From: Chloroflexota bacterium | Lineage (GTDB): Bacteria; Chloroflexota; Anaerolineae; Aggregatilineales; Phototrophicaceae | Direction of reading: 5' to 3' | Assembly: GCA_011523735.1 (NCBI GenBank) | Contig: WTGB01000128.1 | Coordinates: 1-64,000 of the forward strand | DNA length: 64,000 nt | In this document: one piece after another, positions 39,720-47,948 of the stretch | How positions within the stretch are numbered: the first letter of the stretch is position 1 | Layout of the letters: every line of letters begins with the position of its first letter | Program-made: the position numbers and the translations under genes | The notes under the pieces: model-generated | Told to the model about the DNA's origin: nothing | Seen by the model: the letters and a program-made list of their open reading frames with translations, nothing else | The model's database searches: none

Positions 39720-39741
39720 AAAAAGTTGAGCTTCAGTCAAC
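39720..39741 (-). terminator. Terminator after lysA
   Basis: On the minus strand GTTGA-N7-TCAAC followed by five T, between the convergent lysA and Ntn-hydrolase genes. Short stem, so only moderately convincing. Confidence 0.4.
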
Positions 39742-39794
39742 CAAATGGAAATCTGAAACTGCTCGAATAGCATTTCGTTTGTGAAGTTCATGCA

Positions 39795-41030
39795 TCAAGT
39801 TTCGTACCGCACCAAATCCCCGTAAGTCTCCCGCCGCCGACTGATCCACCAGCGCTCGCCATCCACAACCACCTCCCCCGGACGCGGACGCGCATTGTAG
39901 TTGCTCGCCATCGCCATGCCATAGGCGCCAGCGGTCAGCAGAGCCAGCTTGTCGCCCTCGCGCAGCAAGGGCAGCCGCCGGTCGCGCGCCAGCACATCCG
40001 CCGATTCACATACTGGTCCCACCACATGCGCCCTGATCATTTCGCCGTCGGTCTTTCGCAGTGGTACGATTTCATGATGCGCGCCATAGAGCGCTGGCCG
40101 GATCATCTCCGCCATGCTGGCATCGACGATGTAAAAGATTTGCCCAGCCTGTCGCTTCACATACAGTATCTCGGCGACCAGGATGCCGGCGTCCGCCACA
40201 AGTGATCGCCCCGGTTCGAGCAGAATCTCATAGCCGCGCAAGCGAGAAGCCAGAGTGCCGACGAATTCATCGAGAGACGGAATCGCCTCGTCAAAGCGAT
40301 AGGCAACAGGCAAGCCGCCGCCAAGATTGATCATCCTGATCTGCGACCAGGGGCGAATCAACCTGAGCAGCTTGTCCACGGCGCTCAAGGTGGCCGCGTT
40401 ATCGCCGAGCTGACTGCCGATATGTATATGAATGCCGGAAAAGTCGATGCGTGGATACTCGTCCTGCCGCGCCAAAACCTCGCGGATGACATCCTCCGTC
40501 AAGCCAAATTTGGCCGCGCCATGACCGGTCGCCATATAAGGATGCGTATTCGCCGTTACCTGCGGATTCAGCCGCAGCGCCACGCGGACGGTATCAACGC
40601 CGGCTTCCGCAGCCGCCTCGTTGATGTAACGCAGTTCCAGCACATTCTCGGCATTGAACCAACTGATGCCTTTCGAGATAGCGTAGGCGATCTCTGCGCG
40701 GGTCTTGCCCACGCCAGCAAAGACGATTTCCTCTCCCCGCGCTCCCGCTTCCAGCGCCAGGTGGATCTCGCCGGCGCTGACGCAATCGAAACCGGCGCCC
40801 GCATCTTTCAAGGCGCGCAGAATCGCTAGGCTGCCATTCGACTTCACGCTGAAATGCAAGTGAGCGCGCAGCCGAGCAAAAGCTAATCGCAAACGCCGGT
40901 AATTTTCCAGGACGCGCTTGAGACTGTAGATATAGACTGGCGTACCCGTTTCCTCGACGATCGCAGTGATGTTCAGTTCGTCTATGATGAGCGAATCGTC
41001 AACGTAGCGGATTGAGGAATTAAGAACCAT
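39795..41030 (-). CDS. lysA: Diaminopimelate decarboxylase
   Basis: PLP enzyme making lysine from meso-diaminopimelate, 411 residues. The N-terminal barrel has HFSVKSNGSLAILRAL with the PLP Lys, GAGFDCVSAGEI, ATGHGAAKFGL, HIHIGSQLG and INLGGGLPVAYR. The C-terminal domain has LEPGRSLVADAGILVAEI and GPVCESADVLARDR with the active-site Cys, then GAYGMAMASNYN. The LysA pattern is clearer than that of related ornithine or arginine decarboxylases. The start codon is only 15 bases after the tRNA-Asp terminator, so its promoter is unclear. The other lysine enzymes are not nearby. Confidence 0.93.
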   Translation of the reverse strand: MVLNSSIRYVDDSLIIDELNITAIVEETGTPVYIYSLKRVLENYRRLRLAFARLRAHLHFSVKSNGSLAILRALKDAGAGFDCVSAGEIHLALEAGARGEEIVFAGVGKTRAEIAYAISKGISWFNAENVLELRYINEAAAEAGVDTVRVALRLNPQVTANTHPYMATGHGAAKFGLTEDVIREVLARQDEYPRIDFSGIHIHIGSQLGDNAATLSAVDKLLRLIRPWSQIRMINLGGGLPVAYRFDEAIPSLDEFVGTLASRLRGYEILLEPGRSLVADAGILVAEILYVKRQAGQIFYIVDASMAEMIRPALYGAHHEIVPLRKTDGEMIRAHVVGPVCESADVLARDRRLPLLREGDKLALLTAGAYGMAMASNYNARPRPGEVVVDGERWWISRRRETYGDLVRYET

Positions 41031-41045
41031 TACCTGCGCTCAAAC

Positions 41046-41074
41046 AAAAAAGGAGACACCGCGCTGGTGTCTCC
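41046..41074 (-). terminator. Strong terminator between tRNA-Asp and lysA
   Basis: On the minus strand GGAGACACC-AGCGC-GGTGTCTCC, a perfect 9-bp stem, followed directly by six T. It ends 16 bases before the lysA start codon. Confidence 0.85.
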
Positions 41075-41080
41075 GATTGA

Positions 41081-41153
41081 CGGGAGCGACGGGATTTGAA
41101 CCCGCGATCTCCGGCTTGACAGGCCGGCATGTTAACCGCTACACCACGCCCCC
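41081..41153 (-). tRNA. tRNA-Asp (GTC)
   Basis: Minus-strand cloverleaf: acceptor GGGGGCG with CGCTCCC, discriminator G, anticodon arm CCGGC-CTGTCAA-GCCGG, T arm CGGG-TTCAAAT-CCCG. The GTC anticodon and discriminator G are standard for aspartate. CCA is not encoded. The only G-T pair in the acceptor stem is at position 4. Confidence 0.93.
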
Positions 41154-41299
41154 AAAGAACTCAACTAGCCTAGCATCGGCTGCGCCTCGTGTCAAGGCTG
41201 TCAGCGGCAAGTTGTCAGCCCCAGCCTTAGCCAATTCTGCCGCACGGCTCACCTGCTGCTGTTATAAGAGCAACTAGTCACCTAGAATATCAGCCTAAT

Positions 41300-42646
41300 G
41301 TGTATCGAGCAAGAATAGACCGTGCAGTGACCTACCGGAAAGTATTCACATTTTGGCTGCCACTGGCGCTGGCCTGGCTCTTGATGTCGACCGAGAGCGC
41401 CTGGATCCAGAGCGTGATCAGCCGCAAACCAGATGCCGAGACACAGCTGGCCGCCTACGGATTGATGTTCTCCTTGTCGGTTCTCATCGAAACGCCGATT
41501 ATCATGCTGCTGGCCACCAGCAACGCCCTCTCGCGCGATCGGCAGTCCTTTCGCCTGCTTTGGCGCTTCATGATAGGCATCAACTGCTTCATTACCGCCA
41601 TAGCGCTGCTGATGGCCTTCACACCGCTGCTCGATTTCTACCTGGGAAATCTGCTCAATATACCGCCGCATATCATCGAAGCGACACGGCCCGGCATGAA
41701 GATCATGGTCTTGTGGGGCGCCTTTATCGGCTACCGTCGTTTTCACCAGGGCCTGATCATTCGCTTCGGCAACACGCGCTACGTTGGTTACGGCACGCTT
41801 ATCAGAGTGCTTGTCTCCGGCAGTGTGGCCATAGTATTGGGCGCCATTACCCATATCGCCGGGGCGGAGATTGGCGCGCTCGCTCTGATCCTGGCGGTTG
41901 TCGCCGAAGCAGCCTACACATACCGCGTGTCGCGCCCGGATGTTCAGCGTCTGCTGGAAACTCCGCGCCCAGCGAGCCGATCCCCGCTGTCATACAGCCA
42001 GGCTGCGCGCTTTCACCTGCCGCTGGCGGCTACTAGCCTCATCACAATGTTGGTCAATCCCGCCATCGAGCGCGGGCTTGCCAGCATGCCGGACGCGGTG
42101 CAGAGCCTGGCTGCCTGGCCCGTAATTCTCTCGATCATCTGGTTCATGCGTAGCGGCGGCATGGCCTACCAAGAAGTCGTGATCTCACTAAATGATAATG
42201 AGCAGAAGCACCGACTGCTGCGCAACTTCACGCTTCGCCTGAGCGCGTCTCTCAGCCTGATCATGCTGCTATTTGCCAGCACACCATTAATCCAACTCTA
42301 TCTTGGCGTCATCCTTGGCGTCCCGCCTGAGCTGCAATCGCTAGTCATCTTGGGCGCGCAAACCGCCTTCTTGCTGCCGCTGCTCACGACTCTGCACAGT
42401 TACTTTCGCGCCTTACTGATGCTCAGCAACCGGACCGCCGCGATTTATCAAGCAATCACCCTGGGCTTCGTCTTGACAGCGATTATCGTATGGGGCGGTA
42501 TCGCGCTAGGCTTGCACGGGATCTTGGCTGCCTCGCTCGGCTTGACGCTCGGGCAGAGCTTCGAACTGGCTTATCTGTATCTGTCTTACCGGCGTGGAAA
42601 GGCAGCGCTGCGGCTCCATTGGCAGTCCGCCATCGCGCCAACATAA
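41300..42646 (+). CDS. MATE/ANKH-like multi-pass membrane protein
   Basis: The 448-residue protein is almost entirely hydrophobic, with about 12 membrane segments in two similar halves (each opening with a transporter-like segment: FTFWLPLALAWLLMSTE and ARFHLPLAATSLITMLVNP). That layout fits the MATE/MurJ/ANKH superfamily of flippases and exporters. The segment LPLA-N-TMLVNPAIERGLA recalls ANKH-like proteins, but I see no diagnostic residue for a substrate. The start is GTG at 41300; a GTG at 41327 is also possible and neither has a clear ribosome site. The M24 gene follows 29 bases later. Confidence 0.65.
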   Translation: MYRARIDRAVTYRKVFTFWLPLALAWLLMSTESAWIQSVISRKPDAETQLAAYGLMFSLSVLIETPIIMLLATSNALSRDRQSFRLLWRFMIGINCFITAIALLMAFTPLLDFYLGNLLNIPPHIIEATRPGMKIMVLWGAFIGYRRFHQGLIIRFGNTRYVGYGTLIRVLVSGSVAIVLGAITHIAGAEIGALALILAVVAEAAYTYRVSRPDVQRLLETPRPASRSPLSYSQAARFHLPLAATSLITMLVNPAIERGLASMPDAVQSLAAWPVILSIIWFMRSGGMAYQEVVISLNDNEQKHRLLRNFTLRLSASLSLIMLLFASTPLIQLYLGVILGVPPELQSLVILGAQTAFLLPLLTTLHSYFRALLMLSNRTAAIYQAITLGFVLTAIIVWGGIALGLHGILAASLGLTLGQSFELAYLYLSYRRGKAALRLHWQSAIAPT

Positions 42647-42675
42647 CGGACGCATTCGCGGAAGGAGAATATGAC

Positions 42676-43932
42676 ATGGAATTCGCCCATGAAATCCTGC
42701 CCTTGAGACAGCAAGCGGACATCGTGGACGGCTGGCTGAAGGCGCGGCTGGACCGCATCATCCCAGAATTGATGGCGCGCGAAAACATGGACATGTGGAT
42801 CGTCGCTTGCCGGGAATATAACGAAGATCCGGTCATCATGTCGCTTTTGCCCGCCACATCTATGTCCGCCCGTCGGCGCACAATTCTGCTTTTCGCGCGC
42901 AAAGCCGACGGCAGCGTGGAAAGGCTCACCCTCTCGCGTTACGCTTATGAGGGATTCTACGAAGCGGCCTGGAATCCGGACGAAGACGAAGACCAGCACG
43001 CTTGCCTCGCTCGCCTCGTGCAGGAGCGCGACCCAAAACGCATCGGCATCAATCTGTCCCGAACATTTGCCTTTGGCGATGGCTTATCACAGACGGAATT
43101 TCAACTCGTCAGCGATGCTTTGGGCGAGCCATACAACTCCCGACTGATCAGCGCTGAAAACCTCTGCGTTGGTTGGCTGGAGCAGCGCCTGTCAGAAGAG
43201 ATCACAGTCTACGCGCGCCTCGTTGAGATCGGGCATCAGATCATCGCCCGCGCCTTTTCCACCGCCGTCATCCACCCAGGCATCACCACCTCTGATGATG
43301 TCGTCTGGTGGATGCGGCAAACTATGCAAGACGCCGGCTTGAGCGCCTGGTTCCAGCCCACTATTGATGTTCAGGCGCCCGGGCGGTCTTTCCAATTCAC
43401 GGAAAACCCCTGCGTGACGATACAGCCGGGCGACCTGCTGCATTGCGACATGGGCTTCCATTACTTGGGCTTGGCTACCGATCAACAGCAACATGCGTAC
43501 GTCCTGCGTCCCGGCGAGTCCGGCCCCCCGGCTGGTTTGCATGCCGCCCTGCAAGACGCGAACCGATTACAGGATATCCACCTGGGCGAAATGCAAGTCG
43601 GGCGAACGGGAAACGAAGTCTTGCGCAGCGTGCTGGAATCCGCAAAAGCCGAAAGCATCCGCGCGCAGGTTTACACCCATCCGCTCGGCTATCATGGACA
43701 TGCCGCCGGTCCGATCGTCGGCTTGTGGGACCAGCAAGATTTCGTGCCAGGTCCCGGCGAATACCCGCTCTTTGACGATACAGTCTATTCCATAGAGTTG
43801 AACATTCTCAAGAGCGTGCCGGAATGGGACGGGCAAGATGTCCGCATCATGCTGGAGGAAGACGCCGTGCTGACGAATGGCGAAATGCGCTGGCTGGATG
43901 ACCGACAGCAAAGCCTCTATGTGATCGGCTAA
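42676..43932 (+). CDS. M24 family metallopeptidase (Xaa-Pro aminopeptidase-like)
   Basis: 418 residues from ATG 42676, which follows AAGGAG at nine bases; the longer frame overlaps the MATE-like gene in a different reading frame. An N-terminal creatinase-like domain precedes the pita-bread domain. The expected metal ligands are visible: Asp in LHCDMG, Asp in ATDQQQHAYVL, His in HPLGYHGHAAG, Glu in YSIELNI, Glu in MLEEDAVL. The enzyme is therefore probably active on peptides or on a creatine-like amide. The substrate is unknown. Confidence 0.82.
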   Translation: MEFAHEILPLRQQADIVDGWLKARLDRIIPELMARENMDMWIVACREYNEDPVIMSLLPATSMSARRRTILLFARKADGSVERLTLSRYAYEGFYEAAWNPDEDEDQHACLARLVQERDPKRIGINLSRTFAFGDGLSQTEFQLVSDALGEPYNSRLISAENLCVGWLEQRLSEEITVYARLVEIGHQIIARAFSTAVIHPGITTSDDVVWWMRQTMQDAGLSAWFQPTIDVQAPGRSFQFTENPCVTIQPGDLLHCDMGFHYLGLATDQQQHAYVLRPGESGPPAGLHAALQDANRLQDIHLGEMQVGRTGNEVLRSVLESAKAESIRAQVYTHPLGYHGHAAGPIVGLWDQQDFVPGPGEYPLFDDTVYSIELNILKSVPEWDGQDVRIMLEEDAVLTNGEMRWLDDRQQSLYVIG

Positions 43933-44004
43933 GCAATTCCCAAAACCTCTTATTTTATAAACTCGTATCTGCATAAGCAGAGGAGTGTGTTGTTTTGCGT
44001 GAGC

Positions 44005-44039
44005 GCGGGAGTTCTGTTCGCTCCCGCCGAGCGGCTTTT
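44005..44039 (+). terminator. Hairpin downstream of the M24 gene
   Basis: GCGGGAG-N9-CTCCCGC, then nine bases and TTTT. The distance to the T-run is long, so the assignment is weak. Confidence 0.35.
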
Positions 44040-44136
44040 ACACCGATTTTGCACCTGAGAAAATTATTCCTAACAACTCATTCCTAATATTGCAGTGACA
44101 GTAAATCTTCTGCCATTGCAGCGAAAGGAGTGAGCA

Positions 44137-45213
44137 ATGAAATCAATCGTACGCAATATCCTGTTGCCGGCCGCGATCGCCATCTTTATCGCCGCCGTTC
44201 TCTTCGGCGCCCTGCCCTTGCCGGGCATACAAGCCATCGGCATCGTCACCCATCCCAATGACATCTTCGCCGAGATCTATCAGACCGCCAGCCCGTCAGT
44301 TGTCGCAATCAGCGTAGCAGCGGAAGAAGGCGCCGGCGGCGGCTCCGGCTTCGTCATTGACCGGGACGGGCATATCGTGACCAACGCCCACGTTGTCGAC
44401 GAAGCCGATGAGATCGTGGTTGAATTCCTCGAAGGCGCCATCGTCCGCGCCAAATTGGTCGGCAGCGATCTCTCGTCGGATCTGGCCGTCCTCAAGGTCG
44501 ATGTCCCGGCCGATCAACTGCAACCGATCGCCTTCGCTAACTCGGACCAGTTGACTGTGGGCCAGACCGTGCTCGCCATTGGCAGCCCCTTCCGCCAGGG
44601 CTGGACCCTGACCTCGGGCATCATCAGCGCGGTTGACCGCACCATCCAGGGCTTGACCGAATTCTCCATCGGCGGCGTCATCCAAACGGACGCCTCGATC
44701 AATCCTGGCAACAGCGGCGGTCCCTTGATCAACCTCGATGGCGAAGTCATCGGCGTCAATTCGCAAATCATCAGCGCCGCCCGCAGCAGCGCGGGGGTCG
44801 GCTTCGCGATTCCGTCAAATCTGACGCAGCGCGTCGCCGAATCACTGATACAAACCGGCGAAATGACCTACAGCTACCTGGGCATCTCCGGCTTTGATGT
44901 CAACATCAGCGCCATCGAATCGCTCGAGCTGCCCAATGACTTCCGCGGCGTCGTCATCAGAGAAGTGGTCGATGATGGTCCCTCGGCCGATGCCGGCTTA
45001 AGAGAAATTACCCGCATGCTGAACCTCGATGACAAAATCGTGGGCATGCGCGCCGATATTATCACCGCGGTCGACGGCACGCCGATCAAGGGTATGGATG
45101 ATCTCATCACTTACCTGGCGCGCCATACCGCTCCCCAACAGGAAGTCACGCTTAGCATCTTGCGCGATGGCGAGCGCGAGCTGGAAATCGCGATAGAATT
45201 AGGCAGCCGCTAA
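44137..45213 (+). CDS. HtrA/DegP-like serine protease with PDZ domain
   Basis: A 358-residue envelope quality-control protease. An N-terminal hydrophobic anchor (about residues 6-27) leads to a trypsin-like domain with the triad His85 (TNAHVV), Asp115 (SSDLAVL) and Ser193 (GNSGGPL). One PDZ domain follows (about 240-355), with an unusual long acidic loop before the ligand groove (DDGPSADAGL). The active site looks complete. The ATG follows GAAAGGAG. Two ATTCCTAA repeats 14 bases apart (44066-44087) lie upstream and might be a regulator site. A terminator follows. Confidence 0.95.
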   Translation: MKSIVRNILLPAAIAIFIAAVLFGALPLPGIQAIGIVTHPNDIFAEIYQTASPSVVAISVAAEEGAGGGSGFVIDRDGHIVTNAHVVDEADEIVVEFLEGAIVRAKLVGSDLSSDLAVLKVDVPADQLQPIAFANSDQLTVGQTVLAIGSPFRQGWTLTSGIISAVDRTIQGLTEFSIGGVIQTDASINPGNSGGPLINLDGEVIGVNSQIISAARSSAGVGFAIPSNLTQRVAESLIQTGEMTYSYLGISGFDVNISAIESLELPNDFRGVVIREVVDDGPSADAGLREITRMLNLDDKIVGMRADIITAVDGTPIKGMDDLITYLARHTAPQQEVTLSILRDGERELEIAIELGSR

Positions 45214-45234
45214 CTGCCGATCCCTCGCTTCGGT

Positions 45235-45265
45235 CCTCGCTCAATGAGCGGGGACTTTTCGTTTT
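45235..45265 (+). terminator. Terminator after the HtrA gene
   Basis: CCTCGCTC-AAT-GAGCGGGG (one T-G pair) followed by ACTTTTCGTTTT. Confidence 0.75.
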
Positions 45266-45305
45266 CTTCGCCGAACGATGGCCTGTCGCCGCCCGCGCGG
45301 GGACT

Positions 45306-45333
45306 TTGACTCTCCCTATTATGACCTTATACT
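45306..45333 (+). promoter_or_regulatory. Promoter of the phosphodiester-glycosidase gene
   Basis: TTGACT (45306-45311), 16 bases, TATACT (45328-45333). The start of transcription is expected near 45340, which supports the ATG at 45366 over the upstream in-frame starts. Confidence 0.6.
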
Positions 45334-45365
45334 GTAATAAAAGTATGAACATTAAGGTCCGCTTG

Positions 45366-46934
45366 ATGTCAGACATTAACTACCGACGGGAACGGATTCA
45401 ACTTGACGGCGGCGCTTGGTCGACCGTGCACCGCGTCGATATCCCAGCCGATCATCTCAAGTTCGAAGACCTGCATCCCATGAGCAGCTATATCCGGCAG
45501 CAGGATATCGCCCGCATGCACTACGCTAGGGCGCTGGCTCGCGGCGAGACTGACCCGCATATTCTCACTTGGACAGCCATGCAAACCGATCGGCGCGCCA
45601 GCCAGCTCTTCCCTGAGCTCAGCCGGACCACCGATGAGGGCGAACATATCATCAGCGCTAATTCATTCATCACTTACGTTCTGCGCAGGTTATTAGCGCA
45701 GGGCTGGCTGCAACTGCATGAATACATCAGCGACACCTACGAATGGAAAGTTGATATTCCCGCCGATCAATCCGAATGGCGGGCTCGGGCTGATGCCGTA
45801 TTGCGCTGGCTGGAAGATGCGATTCAACTCGACCTCTATCCCAATATTGAGCGCGGAAGCTACCAGCCGCGTGTCTTCCATCCCTTCGATGTAAAGCGGA
45901 ATTTCCTTCGCATCGGCCGCTGCGATTTTATCCGTCACTTCGTCCAGAATCATGAACGCGAGGTCCTGTTCAACACATCGCATTTCTTGCACGAACATGA
46001 TGACCTCATCAGCCATCATTCTGGCTATGGCGACGCTATCGGCTTGATGGTCGCGGCTAATACAATACTGCGCCCGCCGATCTATCGTCGCGGCGCTTTG
46101 CTTTACGATGGCGAAAGCTGGCGCATCGAACCGATGAGCCTCAGCGAGATCAGGCTGACCTTGCCAGGCGATATCCCGCTCAGCGCCGAAGAGGGCGCCT
46201 CATATCGCTTTCACGTTAATCCGGTCGACGCCGTTCCCATCGCGCTCTACACGCGCGCGGGCGATTTGCGGCAATCTGATCGCCCCTTACAGCGCACAGC
46301 GACAGCGGGGGGCCGCATAGAATACGTTTTGGTCAACCGGCAAATCCTCAGCTGGAAGCGCGGCGGCGGTCTGCAAATTCCGCAGAATGGCTTTGTGCTT
46401 TCCCTGGCGGAAGGCGCGCTGCCAACCAGCATTCCGGAACAAATCATTGAAGATGCCTGGGTAGAATACAACTTCGCCGACTCAGCCGGTCCTATAGTTT
46501 CCGGAATTCAGGCGGGACCCATTCTTCTCGAAGGCGGAAAAGTCGTGATCAATCGGGCGGCTAAGGCTGAAGAGTTCTGCGCGAGCCAAGGCGAAATTGT
46601 TGGCATTTCGCCCGTCCACATGGATCTCGGGAGCGCTGGCGACAGCAAAGCCCGGACAGCCTTGGGCATCAAATCTGACGGCAGTTTGCTCCTGCTGCTG
46701 GTGGACGGATGCGAAAGCGCCAGTCGAACCGATTCGGACAGCGCCGGCGCCAGCCTGTTAGAGTTGACGGAGCTACTGAGAAGTGCGGGCGCGGTTGACG
46801 CCTTAAATCTTAGTGGCGAGGGTTCCTGCCACTTATTCGTTCACGGCGGGTTGGCGAATATACCCTCCGACCGGCGCGGACACCCGGGCGTCGTCTTCGA
46901 GCGTATGCTGCCTTCAATCGGCATCGTCGGCTGA
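45366..46934 (+). CDS. Protein with C-terminal phosphodiester glycosidase (NAGPA) domain
   Basis: 522 residues from ATG 45366, which follows AAGG at eight bases. The last 100 residues carry the NAGPA pattern: RTALGIKSDGSLLLLLVDG, then GASLLELTELLRSAGAVDALNLSGEG-S and a C-terminal RPV/V-like tail. NAGPA domains cleave GlcNAc-1-phosphate diesters or related glycopolymers, normally outside the cell. Here no signal peptide or membrane segment is visible, so it may act in the cytosol or be exported another way. The first 380 residues match nothing I know; they include a His/Asp-rich stretch (HEHDDLISHHSGYGD). Overlaps the next gene's 3' end by 21 bases. Confidence 0.7.
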   Translation: MSDINYRRERIQLDGGAWSTVHRVDIPADHLKFEDLHPMSSYIRQQDIARMHYARALARGETDPHILTWTAMQTDRRASQLFPELSRTTDEGEHIISANSFITYVLRRLLAQGWLQLHEYISDTYEWKVDIPADQSEWRARADAVLRWLEDAIQLDLYPNIERGSYQPRVFHPFDVKRNFLRIGRCDFIRHFVQNHEREVLFNTSHFLHEHDDLISHHSGYGDAIGLMVAANTILRPPIYRRGALLYDGESWRIEPMSLSEIRLTLPGDIPLSAEEGASYRFHVNPVDAVPIALYTRAGDLRQSDRPLQRTATAGGRIEYVLVNRQILSWKRGGGLQIPQNGFVLSLAEGALPTSIPEQIIEDAWVEYNFADSAGPIVSGIQAGPILLEGGKVVINRAAKAEEFCASQGEIVGISPVHMDLGSAGDSKARTALGIKSDGSLLLLLVDGCESASRTDSDSAGASLLELTELLRSAGAVDALNLSGEGSCHLFVHGGLANIPSDRRGHPGVVFERMLPSIGIVG

Positions 46935-47915
46935 GGCGGCCACCGCATTTAACTCCCGCCAGACGCGCTCGTCCAACTCAACTTCGCCGGCCGCCATATT
47001 CCGCTCATGAATGCGATCGCCGCGCTCGCCCGGGGCCAGAATCTCATCCACTTCGGGCAACAGCGCGAGACGTTTGACGCGCTGTATCAAATCGGTGACG
47101 CCAGCCTGAAAACTCGCCAGGTCATCCGTCAGCAGTTCCGGGTCAATCGCAAAGACGAGATTGCCCCAATCCAGCTTCTTGCCGTCCTCTTTTCGTATCG
47201 CGCCGACCAGGGGCCGCGCCAAGACCTCGACGATAAGCGCCAGAGCCGCGCCTTTGTAACCGCCAAAGGCTTTGATGGACCCCGCCAGCGCCGCCGCCGG
47301 GTCCGTTGTCAGCCGCCCCTCGCTGTCGTAGGCGACGCCCTCGGGAATGGTTTCGCCTTCCGCCTGCGCCAATATGATGCCGTACCAGGCGATAGCGGCA
47401 GTCGCCATATCAAAGACAATTGGCGCTTCCGCTGTCGGGATGCCGATGGCTAGGGGATTCGTGCCGAGGAATGGCTCGTATGACCCGTGCATCGCCATCA
47501 ACTCAGGCGAGCCGGAACAGACGAAACCGATCAAGCCTTCCTCCGCCATCCAGCGCGCATAATAGCCGATCGCGCCAGTAGGCGAGTTGGTCCGCTGCGA
47601 GCCCACTATGCCAAAGCCATGCGCTTTCGCCTTGTCGATCGCCAGTTCGGTCGCCCGCGAAAGGACCACCATGCCCTGATTCCAAGCGCCATTGATCAGC
47701 GCGGACAGCTTCGTCTCCCTGACCAGCGAGATTGAGCCGGCGTCGGGATTGGCTGGCATGCCCGCCCCCAGCAGCTTGATCACATTCTGGTTGTTGCCGC
47801 GCAATTGAGCGTACATGATGATATCAAGAATGATCTCGGTATCGGCCTCGTTGAAACCCTGCGCCCTGATAGCGGAACGCGCCACCGCCCGCAATTCGTC
47901 AATCGCAACTTTCAT
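46914..47915 (-). CDS. Ldh2/malate-lactate dehydrogenase-like oxidoreductase, atypical
   Basis: The 333-residue protein has the Ldh_2 fold signatures GTNPLAIGIPT, FDMATAAIAWYG, IPEGVAYDSEG, TDPAAA and FGGYKGAALALIVEVLA. Two conserved histidine motifs are absent, however: the usual R-G-x-x-S-H-G reads RGNNQNV, and the usual S-N-H-F-G-A reads TNSPTGA. The catalytic His is therefore missing, and the protein may have a different reaction or be a binding protein. The normal family reduces 2-oxoacids with NAD(P)H. It follows the sugar isomerase gene by 33 bases in the same operon. Confidence 0.72.
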   Translation of the reverse strand: MKVAIDELRAVARSAIRAQGFNEADTEIILDIIMYAQLRGNNQNVIKLLGAGMPANPDAGSISLVRETKLSALINGAWNQGMVVLSRATELAIDKAKAHGFGIVGSQRTNSPTGAIGYYARWMAEEGLIGFVCSGSPELMAMHGSYEPFLGTNPLAIGIPTAEAPIVFDMATAAIAWYGIILAQAEGETIPEGVAYDSEGRLTTDPAAALAGSIKAFGGYKGAALALIVEVLARPLVGAIRKEDGKKLDWGNLVFAIDPELLTDDLASFQAGVTDLIQRVKRLALLPEVDEILAPGERGDRIHERNMAAGEVELDERVWRELNAVAASADDAD

Positions 47916-47948
47916 GCCTTCGCTCCTGCGTCCGCGGTTTCCCGTCGG

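Noticed and set aside
38307-39800. att-site duplication of the tRNA-Met 3' end downstream of the cassette
   Set aside because: I compared the last 30 bases of the tRNA with 39700-39800 and found no repeat.
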